A stretch of 18,540 bases of DNA from an uncultured Bacilli bacterium (GTDB lineage: Bacteria > Bacillota_I > Bacilli_A > RF39 > UBA660). The DNA lies in assembly GCA_910576985.1 (NCBI GenBank), contig CAJTLA010000011.1, positions 1 through 18,540 on the forward strand. The letters are read 5' to 3'. A model generated the notes under the pieces. That model made no database searches. It had not been told where the DNA came from and saw only the letters and a list, made by a program, of their open reading frames with translations. A program made the position numbers and the translations under genes. Shown here piece by piece: positions 6,625 to 15,621 of this stretch (the stretch's first letter is position 1; every line of letters starts with the position of its first letter).

Positions 6625-6907
6625 AGATAGTATATGAAATTTGCCTAGATTCGTGTGAAAAATATTAAACAGACTCAATTTTATAAAAAATTTGTTTTTC
6701 CTATTTTTATCTCCATAATGATGCTTACCACCTTTAATATTTCTTCTTGTTTTCATAAATAGGAAAATGAAAGTCTCGGTTTTTCCTAAGCTATACTATT
6801 TATAAATTCTTAAAATTTATTCCATAATTGAGTGTAATTTTTTGTTATTCAGTAGCATTTTGGAGGTAGTTTTTAAATATCTTTTTTCTTCCTAGTTATT
6901 TCTTTTC
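6625..6907. other. Non-coding or decayed stretch downstream of jetD
   Basis: I see no intact gene here. It contains the weak 44-codon ORF described with the amidase relic (6622-6756), the inverted repeat AGGAAAA (about 6761-6767) with TTTTCCT (about 6780-6786), and an AT-rich hairpin ATAAATT/AATTTAT near 6800-6820. None is followed by a T run in a position that would make a clear terminator for jetD. Confidence 0.4.
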
Positions 6908-8146
6908 CTAAAGCTCCTTATAAATTTGTTCTATTATTCTATTTATATTTTTCTCTTGATATCCACTGCATTTAGAAATCAAAATTTGGCTTTTAATCAT
7001 TAAAAATTCTGGATCATGAATTCCATTTAATTTTTTTAGTCTAGATGGACCAATCTTATTTTGGGAAAGTGCATTTTTGAAATCTTTTTCATCATAGCAA
7101 AAATAATGAATATCAGGAAATTTCTTTTTTAAATTTGATGCAATAATAAGTCCTTCTGGATCAAAATCTCCATTATAGTATAACTCATTTCCACTCTCTA
7201 CCAATTTTTCCATTACCTTGTAAACTACATGATTAGGGTTTCCAGATACAATAATAACAGGCACATTCATATTTTTAATACTAGATAAAATAGATGGATT
7301 TTCAAATATAAAAACCTTTTTTAAATTTGTATCTAACTTAGTCATATTAAATAAATTGCTAAGGTTTAAATTTAGTACCTCCTTAGAATTCGCAAATGCA
7401 TTTACATACTCCCTATCACTTTTTAATAGATAAGTAATAACATAATTAGAAAAACTATCTACGTAAATACCGTGATTCGATAAAAATTCAATTTTTTCTT
7501 CTGTCGTAATTGGTTCTTTTTCTTCGTGAAATCTAGATAACAATTTTAAAAACAATACGGAACTTTGCTCTTTAAAATCCAAAAAATGAGGATTTCCACT
7601 TTTTGAAGTAGAAGCCAATATAGAAAGACTAACTGGTACTAATTCATTGATATTTTCCATAATTTCGAAAATATTTTCTAAATCTTTTTTTAAAACTGTT
7701 TCATTTAAACGATAACGTTTCATGAATATTTGATAGAGGCTTCCCCTTTCTAATATAATATCCGAAAAAAATGTTTGATAGGGTTCCTTTAAATTACAAC
7801 ATATATCATCAAAAAATGCCTTTTCTTTTTGCTGTTCTAACAATTTTCCATCTTTTTTCGTCATGATATCTTTTCCAAAATACCCTAAAAAAAGTTCTTC
7901 CCAGGTAAAATCAGAAAACCTACTTTCTTTTAATTTTTTTTCTATATTAGAAAAGGAAGTTTTATAATCATCCCCCTCCCTTATCGTTGTCCCAAAAAAG
8001 TCAGAAAGATTTTCTGCCTCTTCTCTACTAACATTCTTTAAAACCACTGTTCCAGAATATCTTCCAAGAGAAACATATTTTTTTCTAAGCTCTTCAAATA
8101 ACCGAATAAATCCAAAATTACTTTTAAAATATTCCCAAACCTTCAT
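6908..8146 (-). CDS. jetD: JetD, Toprim-type nuclease subunit of a type II Wadjet system
   Basis: This 412-residue protein is the DNA-cleaving partner of the Wadjet SMC complex. The C-terminal domain matches the DUF2399 (TIGR02679) family and shows a Toprim-like acidic site. There is a glutamate in FIFENPS (about residue 282), a VSGNPN loop, and a DxD in YYNGDFDPEGL (about residues 327 and 329). The N-terminal 250 residues resemble the partner domain of this family. I chose the ATG at 8146 with AGAGGA upstream; an in-frame GTG at 8149 is less likely. The gene overlaps the end of jetC by 23 nt, so translation is coupled. In studied Wadjet systems JetD cuts circular DNA after JetABC loop extrusion. 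Metal-site residues appear intact, so it should be active. Confidence 0.9.
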   Translation of the reverse strand: MKVWEYFKSNFGFIRLFEELRKKYVSLGRYSGTVVLKNVSREEAENLSDFFGTTIREGDDYKTSFSNIEKKLKESRFSDFTWEELFLGYFGKDIMTKKDGKLLEQQKEKAFFDDICCNLKEPYQTFFSDIILERGSLYQIFMKRYRLNETVLKKDLENIFEIMENINELVPVSLSILASTSKSGNPHFLDFKEQSSVLFLKLLSRFHEEKEPITTEEKIEFLSNHGIYVDSFSNYVITYLLKSDREYVNAFANSKEVLNLNLSNLFNMTKLDTNLKKVFIFENPSILSSIKNMNVPVIIVSGNPNHVVYKVMEKLVESGNELYYNGDFDPEGLIIASNLKKKFPDIHYFCYDEKDFKNALSQNKIGPSRLKKLNGIHDPEFLMIKSQILISKCSGYQEKNINRIIEQIYKEL

Positions 8147-11100
8147 CACTTTCCTCTTTTCTTGTTACATATTCTTTCACATTTCCATTCCAATGATATC
8201 TTCTAACACCTACTACAGAAGAATTATTTGGACGCAATAATTCACAAATAGATAATTCCTTTATTGTGTCATAATCCCCCCATAATGCTTGACTTGTTAA
8301 AATATAATCAAGATTTAATAAAGACATAATGCCAAACATTTCTCTAATATTCGCATCGTCAACACCAGCAAAGGCTTCATCTAATGCTACCAACCTAAGT
8401 GCATTAGGACGAGCACTTTGTAATTTTGCAACGATTGCCGTAAATAGTGGCAAATACATTGTTTTGGCTTTTTCTCCACCACTAAAGACAGAAAAGACTT
8501 TGTCAGTAAGTTCCTTTTTGCTCTCCCCATTTCTCGTATAATACATTTTAAACGAAAACCAAGTTCGGTAATCTAATATTTCAAAAATAATATTCGCATA
8601 GCTATCATGGATTTCACTAAGTACCTCTACTCGATTTTTGAGCTTCGACATAAAATGATTTCGAAGTTTTGCTTTATCATCTTCATTAATCATAGAACTA
8701 GAAATCTGAAACAAACGAACCAATTCCCTGGTGTCTACTTCTTCTAAAGTTTCCTTTTCTTTTCCTTTCCATTCTAGAGAAAATGACAATGCTGAATTTT
8801 GTTGCATATCACTCATAATTTGATTGATACTTTTGACCCAAGATTTTGACTGTTCAATTCGTTCTCTAATCTTTCTTCCAACCGTTTGCAACAATACCTC
8901 TCCAAATATTTTTCTGTCCTGTTCACTCATAATTTGCTCATTTTCTAATATCGTATCTTCTATCTCTTTTTCTAGGGCGAAAAGAGATATTTTTTTTCCT
9001 TCATAAACAACTCTAAAATCATTTCTTTTAGCACTTGCATAAAGTTCTTTAAATTCTTCTTCTGTATCATCAAATAATGTAATGCTAGTTAACTTATAGT
9101 CACTTAATTTTAAATGATATTCATTATAAGCATTATAATAATTATTCGTTATATTTACCATATCGGCATTTTTTCTAGCTATTAAATTTTGAACTACTAT
9201 TTTTGCGATATTTTCTGTTTCACCATCTTCCCTCATTACATACCCAAGTTGATATTCCTCTTCAAAAAACTTCTTATGAATCCCCATAATTTTTTCCATC
9301 TTAGAAAGTTCTATTTTCATTTTTTCTAAATCATTTTGAATTGTTATAATTTCATTTTCTTTTCTACCAAATTCTGTTCTACGATTATTTTGTTCCTTTG
9401 GTATCACTTCTAATTGTTCATTTAATTCAAGAATACGTTTGGTAATATCTTTATACTCCTCGGTATTTAACAATGCCTCTAATGTTTGCTTTTCTTTCTT
9501 ATATTTTGCAATTTCTAATTCTTTTTCATGCATCTCATATAGTAAATCATCAATACGGTTTGTAATTTCTTCTATTGCTTCGCGTTTGATATCTATAAGT
9601 TCTTGAATATTTTTCATTTTGCCACTGATATTTTCCAATTGACGAATATCATCTAAAAGTTTTATGGAAGAATGATATGCTTCTTTTATATTTTCCAAAT
9701 TAATGGATAAAGTGACATCTTTTCTAAGATCGGTGATTTCTCTAAAAATAGAGCCTAAAATGTCATTTAATTCTTTGATTTTTTCTTCCATACCAAGCAA
9801 AATTTCTTTTTTATGATCCATTTCGTAAGATATCTTTTTCCTACTTTCGATTTTTTTATCTAGTTCTTGTGAACTTGGAAATTTACTTTTTTCTAGTTCT
9901 GTTCCAATTAATTGTTCATGTTTTTTCGTTCTTAAATTCAATAATTGTGTATGCATTTCTTCTTCTGCTTTTAATACTTTCTCTTCTGCCTCTATTTTTT
10001 TTCGCATGTTTTCTTCTCGGGCTAGAATGCCAATATATTTTGATTTTTCTTCATAAGAGCCAAATCCATATAGAACATCATTTACATATTCATTTTCATT
10101 GATCCATAGTTGGTTTGAGTGATCAATACTAATCGATTCTAAAATAGGTTTTATAATATTTTTATCTATCTGCGCTTCGTTAGAAACAGAAAAATATTTT
10201 GTTAGATTATTTTTCTTTTTTGTTCCTGGCACTAAAAACATACCTTTATGTCCTTTTATTTTTTCTAAATATTGAGGTTCTATTACAAAGGCACCTAAAA
10301 TTCCAGATACGGATAATATGGATTCTAGTTTATCTTTTGTCTCTTCTGTGATATCTTTATGAAATTCTATTGCTTTATAAAAAGGGATATATGGAATATG
10401 ATTTTGAACAAAATAATTTTTTGTTTCTTCGATTTCCCTTTCATAATCTAGTTCATCTTCTTTTTTATTTTTGAGTTCTTCTAAAATATCATTTAATTCT
10501 TTTAATTTTTCATTACTTTGATTAATTTTAAGATTTAATTTGCATAAATCTACGTTACATTCGTCGATATATTTTTGAACTACATTTTCATAAAGTGTTT
10601 TTGCTTCATAATATTTATTTTTATCATAATCTTGAAAGTGGTTTAAGATTTGAGTTTTTTCATCCTCCGAAAGTTTTACATACTTATTATTGCTTTGAAT
10701 GAATAAAATTTGATCCTTGATATTTTGTAGTTCCAAAAAAAGGGCTTCTTCGTTTTTCTCATATTCTCGCAATAATTTTTGATATTGTGTTTGTATTTGT
10801 TCTTTTTTTGTTTCTTCTTCTCCTAAAACTTTTTCTTTTTCACTTTTCTCTTTCAATTTTTCTTTTAATTGATCTAATTTTTCAGAATATGATTTTACTC
10901 GATTATAAATATAGGAAAAATCAAAGTTTTCTTTTATTTGTTCTAATGGTTCTTCGAATTCGATTTCTTTGCTAAGTTCTTTGATTTCTTTTAATTCTTC
11001 TTGTTGTTCTCGTTCATAACGATATTGAGCATCTTCTAATTTTTTTATTTCTTGGTCATGAGTATTTCTCTTTTGTTCTTGACTTATTTTGGCTTCTTTT

Positions 11101-12161
11101 GCTTTCTCACATGAATTTTCTAGTTTTTTTATCGTACTACTTAATTCTGTGATGCGATTGGTTGCTTTATCAATATCCTTACTATCAATATTTTCTCTTT
11201 CTTTTTTTAAAATCTCAAATTGAATATCATTTTCTTCTATTTCCTTTTTTAATTTTTCCATATAAGAAGTTGTTTCTGTTTGCTTTTGTTCTTGTTTTTT
11301 TTCTTCATCTACCATTTTTTGATAGCCAGTCATACTATCTAAGTAATTGGCTGCTTTTTTATACAAAATTGTTTCGTTATAATTAGCATACGATTTTTTT
11401 AAGTAATTAATATTTTTGATGTCATTTTTTAGTTGCTCTGTTTTTTCTTTGGTTTTATCCATATCTTCTATGGCATCTGAGAGAGGCGCTAAATCATCTT
11501 CTGTTAAGGGTTGTAAAACACCATCTAAAATACTCATTAGTTTTGTTGGTTTATAATCTTTGGAAAGTTTTGGACTTCTAAGCTGTAATAATACGTTAAT
11601 AAATTCATCATATTGATCTAAGCTTGGAAAACCAAAAACGAGATTATTTACCATTTTTTTATATTCTTTCGCACTTTCTACGAGAGGATTTTCTGATCCT
11701 AATGCGGTCTTTAATTCATTTTTACTAAAAGGAATTTTTTCATGAACATTTTTATAAAGTCTAAAGTCTTTTCCTATTCTTCTTCCATCTTGTAAGGCAA
11801 ATCCCCAAAAGTTTACGGGTCTTCCTCTTCTGGCATGAAGACCCATGCCAATGGTAATATATTTTTTTTCCTCTTCTTGGAATAATTCCATATACAAATA
11901 TCCAATGGCTTCTTCTTTTTGTTCACTATCAATTCCCCCTAGTAAGTAAGCTTCAATATGTTTATCTGTACTTCCAAAAGGATCTAGTCTTAAAGGAGAT
12001 TTATTTCCATCCAAAATAAGTGGGATGAAAGACTGCATCGTAACGGATTTCCCACTCCCATTTTCTCCGCGCAACAAAAGTTTTCCATCACTAAAATCAT
12101 ATTCTTCTTCATCATATAGCCAAAAGTTTAGAAGACCTATTTTGGTAACTTTATAATTCAT
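8124..12161 (-). CDS. jetC: JetC, SMC/MukB-like ATPase of a type II Wadjet system
   Basis: This 1345-residue protein is the motor of the complex and matches the TIGR02680 family in length and layout. The start, KIGLLNFWLYDEEEYDF, leads to Walker A GENGSGKS (32-39) and then LDGNKSPLRLDPFGS, typical of this family. Two long coiled coils (about 245-575 and 690-960) flank a hinge-like globular part near 590-680. The C-terminal head has the ABC signature FSGGEKAK (1226-1233) and Walker B LVALDE (1257-1262, E1262 catalytic), followed by AFAGVDD. Its ATG overlaps the jetB stop as ATGA, and its end overlaps jetD by 23 nt. All ATPase motifs look functional. It is expected to extrude plasmid DNA loops until JetD is triggered. 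Plus-strand ORFs across it are shadows of the coiled-coil codons. Confidence 0.93.
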   Translation of the reverse strand: MNYKVTKIGLLNFWLYDEEEYDFSDGKLLLRGENGSGKSVTMQSFIPLILDGNKSPLRLDPFGSTDKHIEAYLLGGIDSEQKEEAIGYLYMELFQEEEKKYITIGMGLHARRGRPVNFWGFALQDGRRIGKDFRLYKNVHEKIPFSKNELKTALGSENPLVESAKEYKKMVNNLVFGFPSLDQYDEFINVLLQLRSPKLSKDYKPTKLMSILDGVLQPLTEDDLAPLSDAIEDMDKTKEKTEQLKNDIKNINYLKKSYANYNETILYKKAANYLDSMTGYQKMVDEEKKQEQKQTETTSYMEKLKKEIEENDIQFEILKKERENIDSKDIDKATNRITELSSTIKKLENSCEKAKEAKISQEQKRNTHDQEIKKLEDAQYRYEREQQEELKEIKELSKEIEFEEPLEQIKENFDFSYIYNRVKSYSEKLDQLKEKLKEKSEKEKVLGEEETKKEQIQTQYQKLLREYEKNEEALFLELQNIKDQILFIQSNNKYVKLSEDEKTQILNHFQDYDKNKYYEAKTLYENVVQKYIDECNVDLCKLNLKINQSNEKLKELNDILEELKNKKEDELDYEREIEETKNYFVQNHIPYIPFYKAIEFHKDITEETKDKLESILSVSGILGAFVIEPQYLEKIKGHKGMFLVPGTKKKNNLTKYFSVSNEAQIDKNIIKPILESISIDHSNQLWINENEYVNDVLYGFGSYEEKSKYIGILAREENMRKKIEAEEKVLKAEEEMHTQLLNLRTKKHEQLIGTELEKSKFPSSQELDKKIESRKKISYEMDHKKEILLGMEEKIKELNDILGSIFREITDLRKDVTLSINLENIKEAYHSSIKLLDDIRQLENISGKMKNIQELIDIKREAIEEITNRIDDLLYEMHEKELEIAKYKKEKQTLEALLNTEEYKDITKRILELNEQLEVIPKEQNNRRTEFGRKENEIITIQNDLEKMKIELSKMEKIMGIHKKFFEEEYQLGYVMREDGETENIAKIVVQNLIARKNADMVNITNNYYNAYNEYHLKLSDYKLTSITLFDDTEEEFKELYASAKRNDFRVVYEGKKISLFALEKEIEDTILENEQIMSEQDRKIFGEVLLQTVGRKIRERIEQSKSWVKSINQIMSDMQQNSALSFSLEWKGKEKETLEEVDTRELVRLFQISSSMINEDDKAKLRNHFMSKLKNRVEVLSEIHDSYANIIFEILDYRTWFSFKMYYTRNGESKKELTDKVFSVFSGGEKAKTMYLPLFTAIVAKLQSARPNALRLVALDEAFAGVDDANIREMFGIMSLLNLDYILTSQALWGDYDTIKELSICELLRPNNSSVVGVRRYHWNGNVKEYVTRKEESDEGLGIF

Positions 12162-13342
12162 GATAAAACACCTTCCAATTCTAACTGCTCATTTGTACTT
12201 TCTATAGTTGTTTCTGTTTTGCCAATAAATCTAGAGATTAATGGATAAATTAAAATTCCATCTTTTTCTAATTTTATAAAATGATAATTACTCATAAATT
12301 CCATAATTTCTTCTTTCAATTTCGCAATTCCTTTATCAAGAATTCCCTTGCTAAAGTATCTTTTTTCTTCTTCTCTCATACTTGTTAAAATGGTTTCAAA
12401 TTCTTCATAAGTTATTCGAAAACATTCATATTCATCTACCGTAATTTGTTTTTCATGTAGATATTCTAATAGTCTTCGATTTACAATTAAAACCAAATCA
12501 CTGATATTTTTAGTATTGGGAAAATAATTTTTTTGTACTGTATTTTCTTCTACAAATACCATATACATATTTCTGGTAATTTCTACTTCTACATTGATTT
12601 TTTCTTGTAGTTCTTTTTCAATTACTTTGTGCATTTTTTTTAGGTAGTCTTCTTCACTGAAACTAATTTCACTTCGCGTAACCATTGGCAAATAGATTAA
12701 ATTACGATATACTTTATATTTTCTAACATCTCCTTTATCTTCATCTTGGTTTGCCCATTCTTGTTTTAGAAAATCTTCTGGGGTTTCGTTATGAAAAATA
12801 TCATAATCAAAGGAGGGAAGCAAATAGTTCGCTAATCCTGTTGCTTCATATAAGGCATCTGCATCTTCTGTATCTTGAAAGTTTTTGCTATCTGTGTCAC
12901 GTAATGTAATTACATTTTTAAGTAATAAATAATCGATAACTCGTAGCAAACTTCTTCTATTGTTGGCATTTTTCCAGTCAGGTATATGTTCAAGTTCTAA
13001 GGTAATCGCCGTATTTCTGATATATTCAATTAAACTTGATAAAATAAATTTTTCCCCTTTTGTTTTGTCTTCTAAAAATAGTAAAAATAGAAATAGCATT
13101 ACATAATCTATTTGATCTATAAAGGTAGAAATGGCAAGGTTTTTGTTTGGCATACTAGGAATTTTTTCTAATTTGATAAATCGATCATGAACGATGAGTT
13201 TATTTCCAAGGGTTCGACTTAAAAAATTTTTAATTTTTTCTTGATTCCTTTTTAATAAATAATAGTTTTCTTTATCATGTTCTTTTGTAATCCAGAAATT
13301 TGAAAAAAGTAAATTCATTTCCTTTTCTATTGATTCTTCCAT
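12158..13342 (-). CDS. jetB: JetB, MukE/kite-like subunit of a type II Wadjet system
   Basis: This 394-residue protein is recognised as DUF2398 (TIGR02678) from its central region, with FLKQEWANQDE, RKYKVYRNLIYLPMVTRSE and the later YFPNTKNISDLVLIVNRRLLEY. Family members are winged-helix kite proteins that bridge the kleisin and the SMC heads. The C-terminal part, YHFIKLEKDGILIYPLISRFIG, looks like a final winged helix with a beta hairpin. No catalytic motif is expected. Its start at 13342 has GAGGTG five nt upstream, lying within the last codons of jetA, and only two bases separate the jetA stop from its ATG. Its TGA stop overlaps the jetC start. The position between jetA and jetC is the canonical order. 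Confidence 0.88.
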   Translation of the reverse strand: MEESIEKEMNLLFSNFWITKEHDKENYYLLKRNQEKIKNFLSRTLGNKLIVHDRFIKLEKIPSMPNKNLAISTFIDQIDYVMLFLFLLFLEDKTKGEKFILSSLIEYIRNTAITLELEHIPDWKNANNRRSLLRVIDYLLLKNVITLRDTDSKNFQDTEDADALYEATGLANYLLPSFDYDIFHNETPEDFLKQEWANQDEDKGDVRKYKVYRNLIYLPMVTRSEISFSEEDYLKKMHKVIEKELQEKINVEVEITRNMYMVFVEENTVQKNYFPNTKNISDLVLIVNRRLLEYLHEKQITVDEYECFRITYEEFETILTSMREEEKRYFSKGILDKGIAKLKEEIMEFMSNYHFIKLEKDGILIYPLISRFIGKTETTIESTNEQLELEGVLS

Positions 13343-13344
13343 AT

Positions 13345-14811
13345 CTACACCTCAAATTCTAATTTTATTCCATCCATTAGAAATGTTCCATCTTCTGAAT
13401 GAATGGTACATTTTTCTTCTAAAAATTCTAATAAATAAGGTTTTCCAAAGACGGGGTCAATTCCTTTTAATGTGCGGTTCCATTTTTTTGATTTTTCGAT
13501 GAGTGTAAAAACATATCTTCTTTCTTCGCTAGATAGGTGAATCTGTCCTTTTAATTCTTTTTTTCCATTTCCGATAAAGTTAGCAAGAATTTGTTTTTTG
13601 ATTTTTTCTTGTTCTTGGTATTGTTCTAATAACTCTTGTTTTTCTTTGGTTTTATCTCGGACTGGAACTTTTGCTGTTTTAATGCGTACTCCCCTAGTCA
13701 TTGGTTCTACTAAAATAACAATTGGATTTACATCTAGACTAGGAATAATAGAATCACTTTCTAGTTGTGAAATTCCTTTAAAATGTCTCACGGTATCAAC
13801 ACCTAATATCACACTAGAAAGTTCTTTTACTTGGTCAAATTCTTGTTGCCTATCAAATAGTCCACATAAATATTTGTATTCTTCTTTGCGGTTGATCATA
13901 TTTCCATGAAGTTCAATTAGATTAGCGGCATATTTTGTAATTTTGGAAATAATGTTTTCAGTTGCTTTTAAAAGTCTTTCGCCCTCGCTCATTCCATGAA
14001 TTGGCATAAACCATTTTTTGAGGCTTAGCCACTTTCCTTCGTTTATTCTTCTTAAGTAGTCAAAATTAAAATCAGGCCTTAGTTTAGGAACTTTTTTCTG
14101 ATATTGGATTAAAGAGTCCATCATCTTGTTTACAGTGTCATCAGATATATCTAAAAGAATTGTTTTTATTTCTTTATTAAAGCGCAAGTATTCATTTATA
14201 AAATCATTTAGGTAATGAGTGAGTTGTCTTTTATGTTCAATAAATGCTGCACTTTGGAGTAATTCTTCAGTTTTTGGTTCATGAAATTTTTTTAAAAAAT
14301 CTTGATAACTAAAGTTTAAGTTATCAAAATCGGCGGTTAAATCGTTCCACAAACCATAAATATCGGCTTCATTTAACTTTTCTATGTTTGTAATTTTTTT
14401 TAATAATATTTTAATACGTTCAAAAAGTCTTGGTTCTAATGATGCTACTTTAACTTCTAGTTCTTCAAGTCTAATGGTAAGTCGCTCTATTTCAACGGCA
14501 TAATCTGTCATTTGATAACGATAGTTTTTATATTTAAATTTTTCTAATGTATTGGCATTTTCTGTATCTTGCATTGTTGTTAGAGACAATTTGGCAACTA
14601 AGTAATCCAAATCATTTTGGCATTTTTCAATCGTATAATCAGGAATAATATTTTTTAATTCAAAAAATACATCTTCTTTATACAGCCAATTTTCGGCTTG
14701 TTCGTGCTTTTCATAAAAAAATCTCATAATCGGACGATACCTAGGAGTATTTTCTTCTGTTAAGTATGCGGTTTCTGTAATTGGTTTTATTAATTTTTCA
14801 TTAATTTCCAT
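13345..14811 (-). CDS. jetA: JetA, kleisin/MukF-like subunit of a type II Wadjet system
   Basis: This 488-residue protein opens with TAYLTEENTPRYRPIMRFFYEKHEQ and WLYKEDVFFEL, then YTIEKCQNDLDYLVA and NTLEKFKYKNYRYQMTDYAVEIE. This is the winged-helix N-terminal signature of DUF2397 (TIGR02677). The middle is helical with kleisin-like bundles (about residues 110-330). The end, SSEERRYVFTLIEKSKKW followed by PYLLEFLEE, fits the C-terminal winged helix that contacts an SMC head. It is first in the operon. The ATG at 14811 follows AAGGAAGTTGG, and an extended -10 promoter lies about 25 nt further upstream. It should connect the JetC heads and recruit JetB. The reading frame is intact along its length, which is usual for the family. 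Confidence 0.88.
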   Translation of the reverse strand: MEINEKLIKPITETAYLTEENTPRYRPIMRFFYEKHEQAENWLYKEDVFFELKNIIPDYTIEKCQNDLDYLVAKLSLTTMQDTENANTLEKFKYKNYRYQMTDYAVEIERLTIRLEELEVKVASLEPRLFERIKILLKKITNIEKLNEADIYGLWNDLTADFDNLNFSYQDFLKKFHEPKTEELLQSAAFIEHKRQLTHYLNDFINEYLRFNKEIKTILLDISDDTVNKMMDSLIQYQKKVPKLRPDFNFDYLRRINEGKWLSLKKWFMPIHGMSEGERLLKATENIISKITKYAANLIELHGNMINRKEEYKYLCGLFDRQQEFDQVKELSSVILGVDTVRHFKGISQLESDSIIPSLDVNPIVILVEPMTRGVRIKTAKVPVRDKTKEKQELLEQYQEQEKIKKQILANFIGNGKKELKGQIHLSSEERRYVFTLIEKSKKWNRTLKGIDPVFGKPYLLEFLEEKCTIHSEDGTFLMDGIKLEFEV

Positions 14812-14835
14812 TTTTTTCCAACTTCCTTTTTCATT

Positions 14836-14864
14836 ATTCTAACATGTAACTTTTATAAAAACAA
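14836..14864 (-). promoter_or_regulatory. Extended -10 promoter for jetABCD
   Basis: On the minus strand TTGTTT (14859-14864), a 17-bp spacer and TAGAAT (14836-14841) preceded by TGT (14842-14844) make an extended -10 promoter. The start site would be near 14829, leaving an 18-nt leader that contains the ribosome binding site of jetA. I see no clear operator palindrome over it. Confidence 0.6.
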
Positions 14865-14871
14865 GAAATAT

Positions 14872-14898
14872 AAAAAAAAGATACCTTTATTTAGTATC
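14872..14898 (-). terminator. Weak intrinsic terminator between rdgB and jetA
   Basis: On the minus strand GATAC (14894-14898) pairs with GTATC (14880-14884) across a 9-nt loop, followed by eight T's. The stem is only 5 bp. A second hairpin, CTAGG/CCTAG with loop GTTATA, lies at 14915-14930, closer to rdgB. Together they may insulate the Wadjet operon from rdgB. Confidence 0.4.
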
Positions 14899-14987
14899 CG
14901 TTCACTCATTTATACTAGGGTTATACCTAGATATATAGTATAATTTCTTCAAACATATTCTGTATTGGTTATATGCGATTTGTTTTC

Positions 14988-15581
14988 TTATCTTTGATAA
15001 AGTTTCTGCTTTATACTCTTTTTTAGTTTTCTTTTTAAGTCAATTGCTGCTAGATAGCGAGCACTTGTTTGATTTTTTTCTTCTTCTGTTAGTTGTGCGA
15101 GTGTAAGGCCATTCTCAAGTTCAAAGATATCATCAAAACCAAATCCGTTATCTCCAATTGGTTTAAAAGTGATTTTTCCAACCAATTCTCCAATGCCTAC
15201 AATCTCGTTTGTTCCATCATAATAGACTAAGTAGCATATTACTCTAGCAGTTCTATTTTGGATTTTGGTATCAATAAATTTTTGTAGAATTGCTTGGTTA
15301 CGTTCTTCTTTACTAGAGTTAGGTCCTAAAAAACGATCTGAATATACGCCTGGCCATCCATCAAATGCGTCTATACAAATACCACTATCATCTGCGATGG
15401 TTGGAGTTTTCGTTATTTGATAAATTTCTTTGGCTTTTTTTGATGCGTTTCCATAGAAGCTATCTTGATCTTCTTCTACTTCATGATGTATAGAGGCTTC
15501 TTTTAGTGAGACAATGTCAAAATCATTTAATATTTTTTTTATTTCTTTTAGTTTTCCTTCGTTATTGGTTGCTAATATCAT
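14988..15581 (-). CDS. rdgB: XTP/dITP diphosphatase (RdgB/HAM1 family)
   Basis: This 197-residue enzyme hydrolyses non-canonical purine triphosphates (dITP, XTP) to monophosphate and pyrophosphate, cleaning the nucleotide pool in the cytoplasm. Family motifs are in order: ATNNEGKLKE (4-13), ADDSG (63-67), PGVYSDRF (77-84) and GDNGFGFDDIF (143-153). The usual SHR motif near the C terminus reads SAR (173-175), so the histidine that normally helps recognise the base is alanine. The basic tail KLKKSIKQKLYQR is slightly longer than usual. GGAGGG sits 7 nt before the ATG. It follows the deacetylase gene after 40 bp without a terminator between them, so the two may be co-transcribed. It is a housekeeping gene and marks this side as chromosome. 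Confidence 0.93.
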   Translation of the reverse strand: MILATNNEGKLKEIKKILNDFDIVSLKEASIHHEVEEDQDSFYGNASKKAKEIYQITKTPTIADDSGICIDAFDGWPGVYSDRFLGPNSSKEERNQAILQKFIDTKIQNRTARVICYLVYYDGTNEIVGIGELVGKITFKPIGDNGFGFDDIFELENGLTLAQLTEEEKNQTSARYLAAIDLKRKLKKSIKQKLYQR

Positions 15582-15621
15582 AATTTATCCCTCCATTTTT
15601 ATCATACATGAAAAAAAGTTT

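Noticed and set aside
8329..11386. Several plus-strand ORFs of 60-77 codons rich in F and L
   Set aside because: They lie antisense to the jetC coding sequence, have no ribosome binding sites, and their composition is what reverse-reading of Lys/Glu coiled-coil codons gives.
13598..13909. 103-codon plus-strand ORF
   Set aside because: It is antisense to jetA, which has strong family matches and correct operon spacing.
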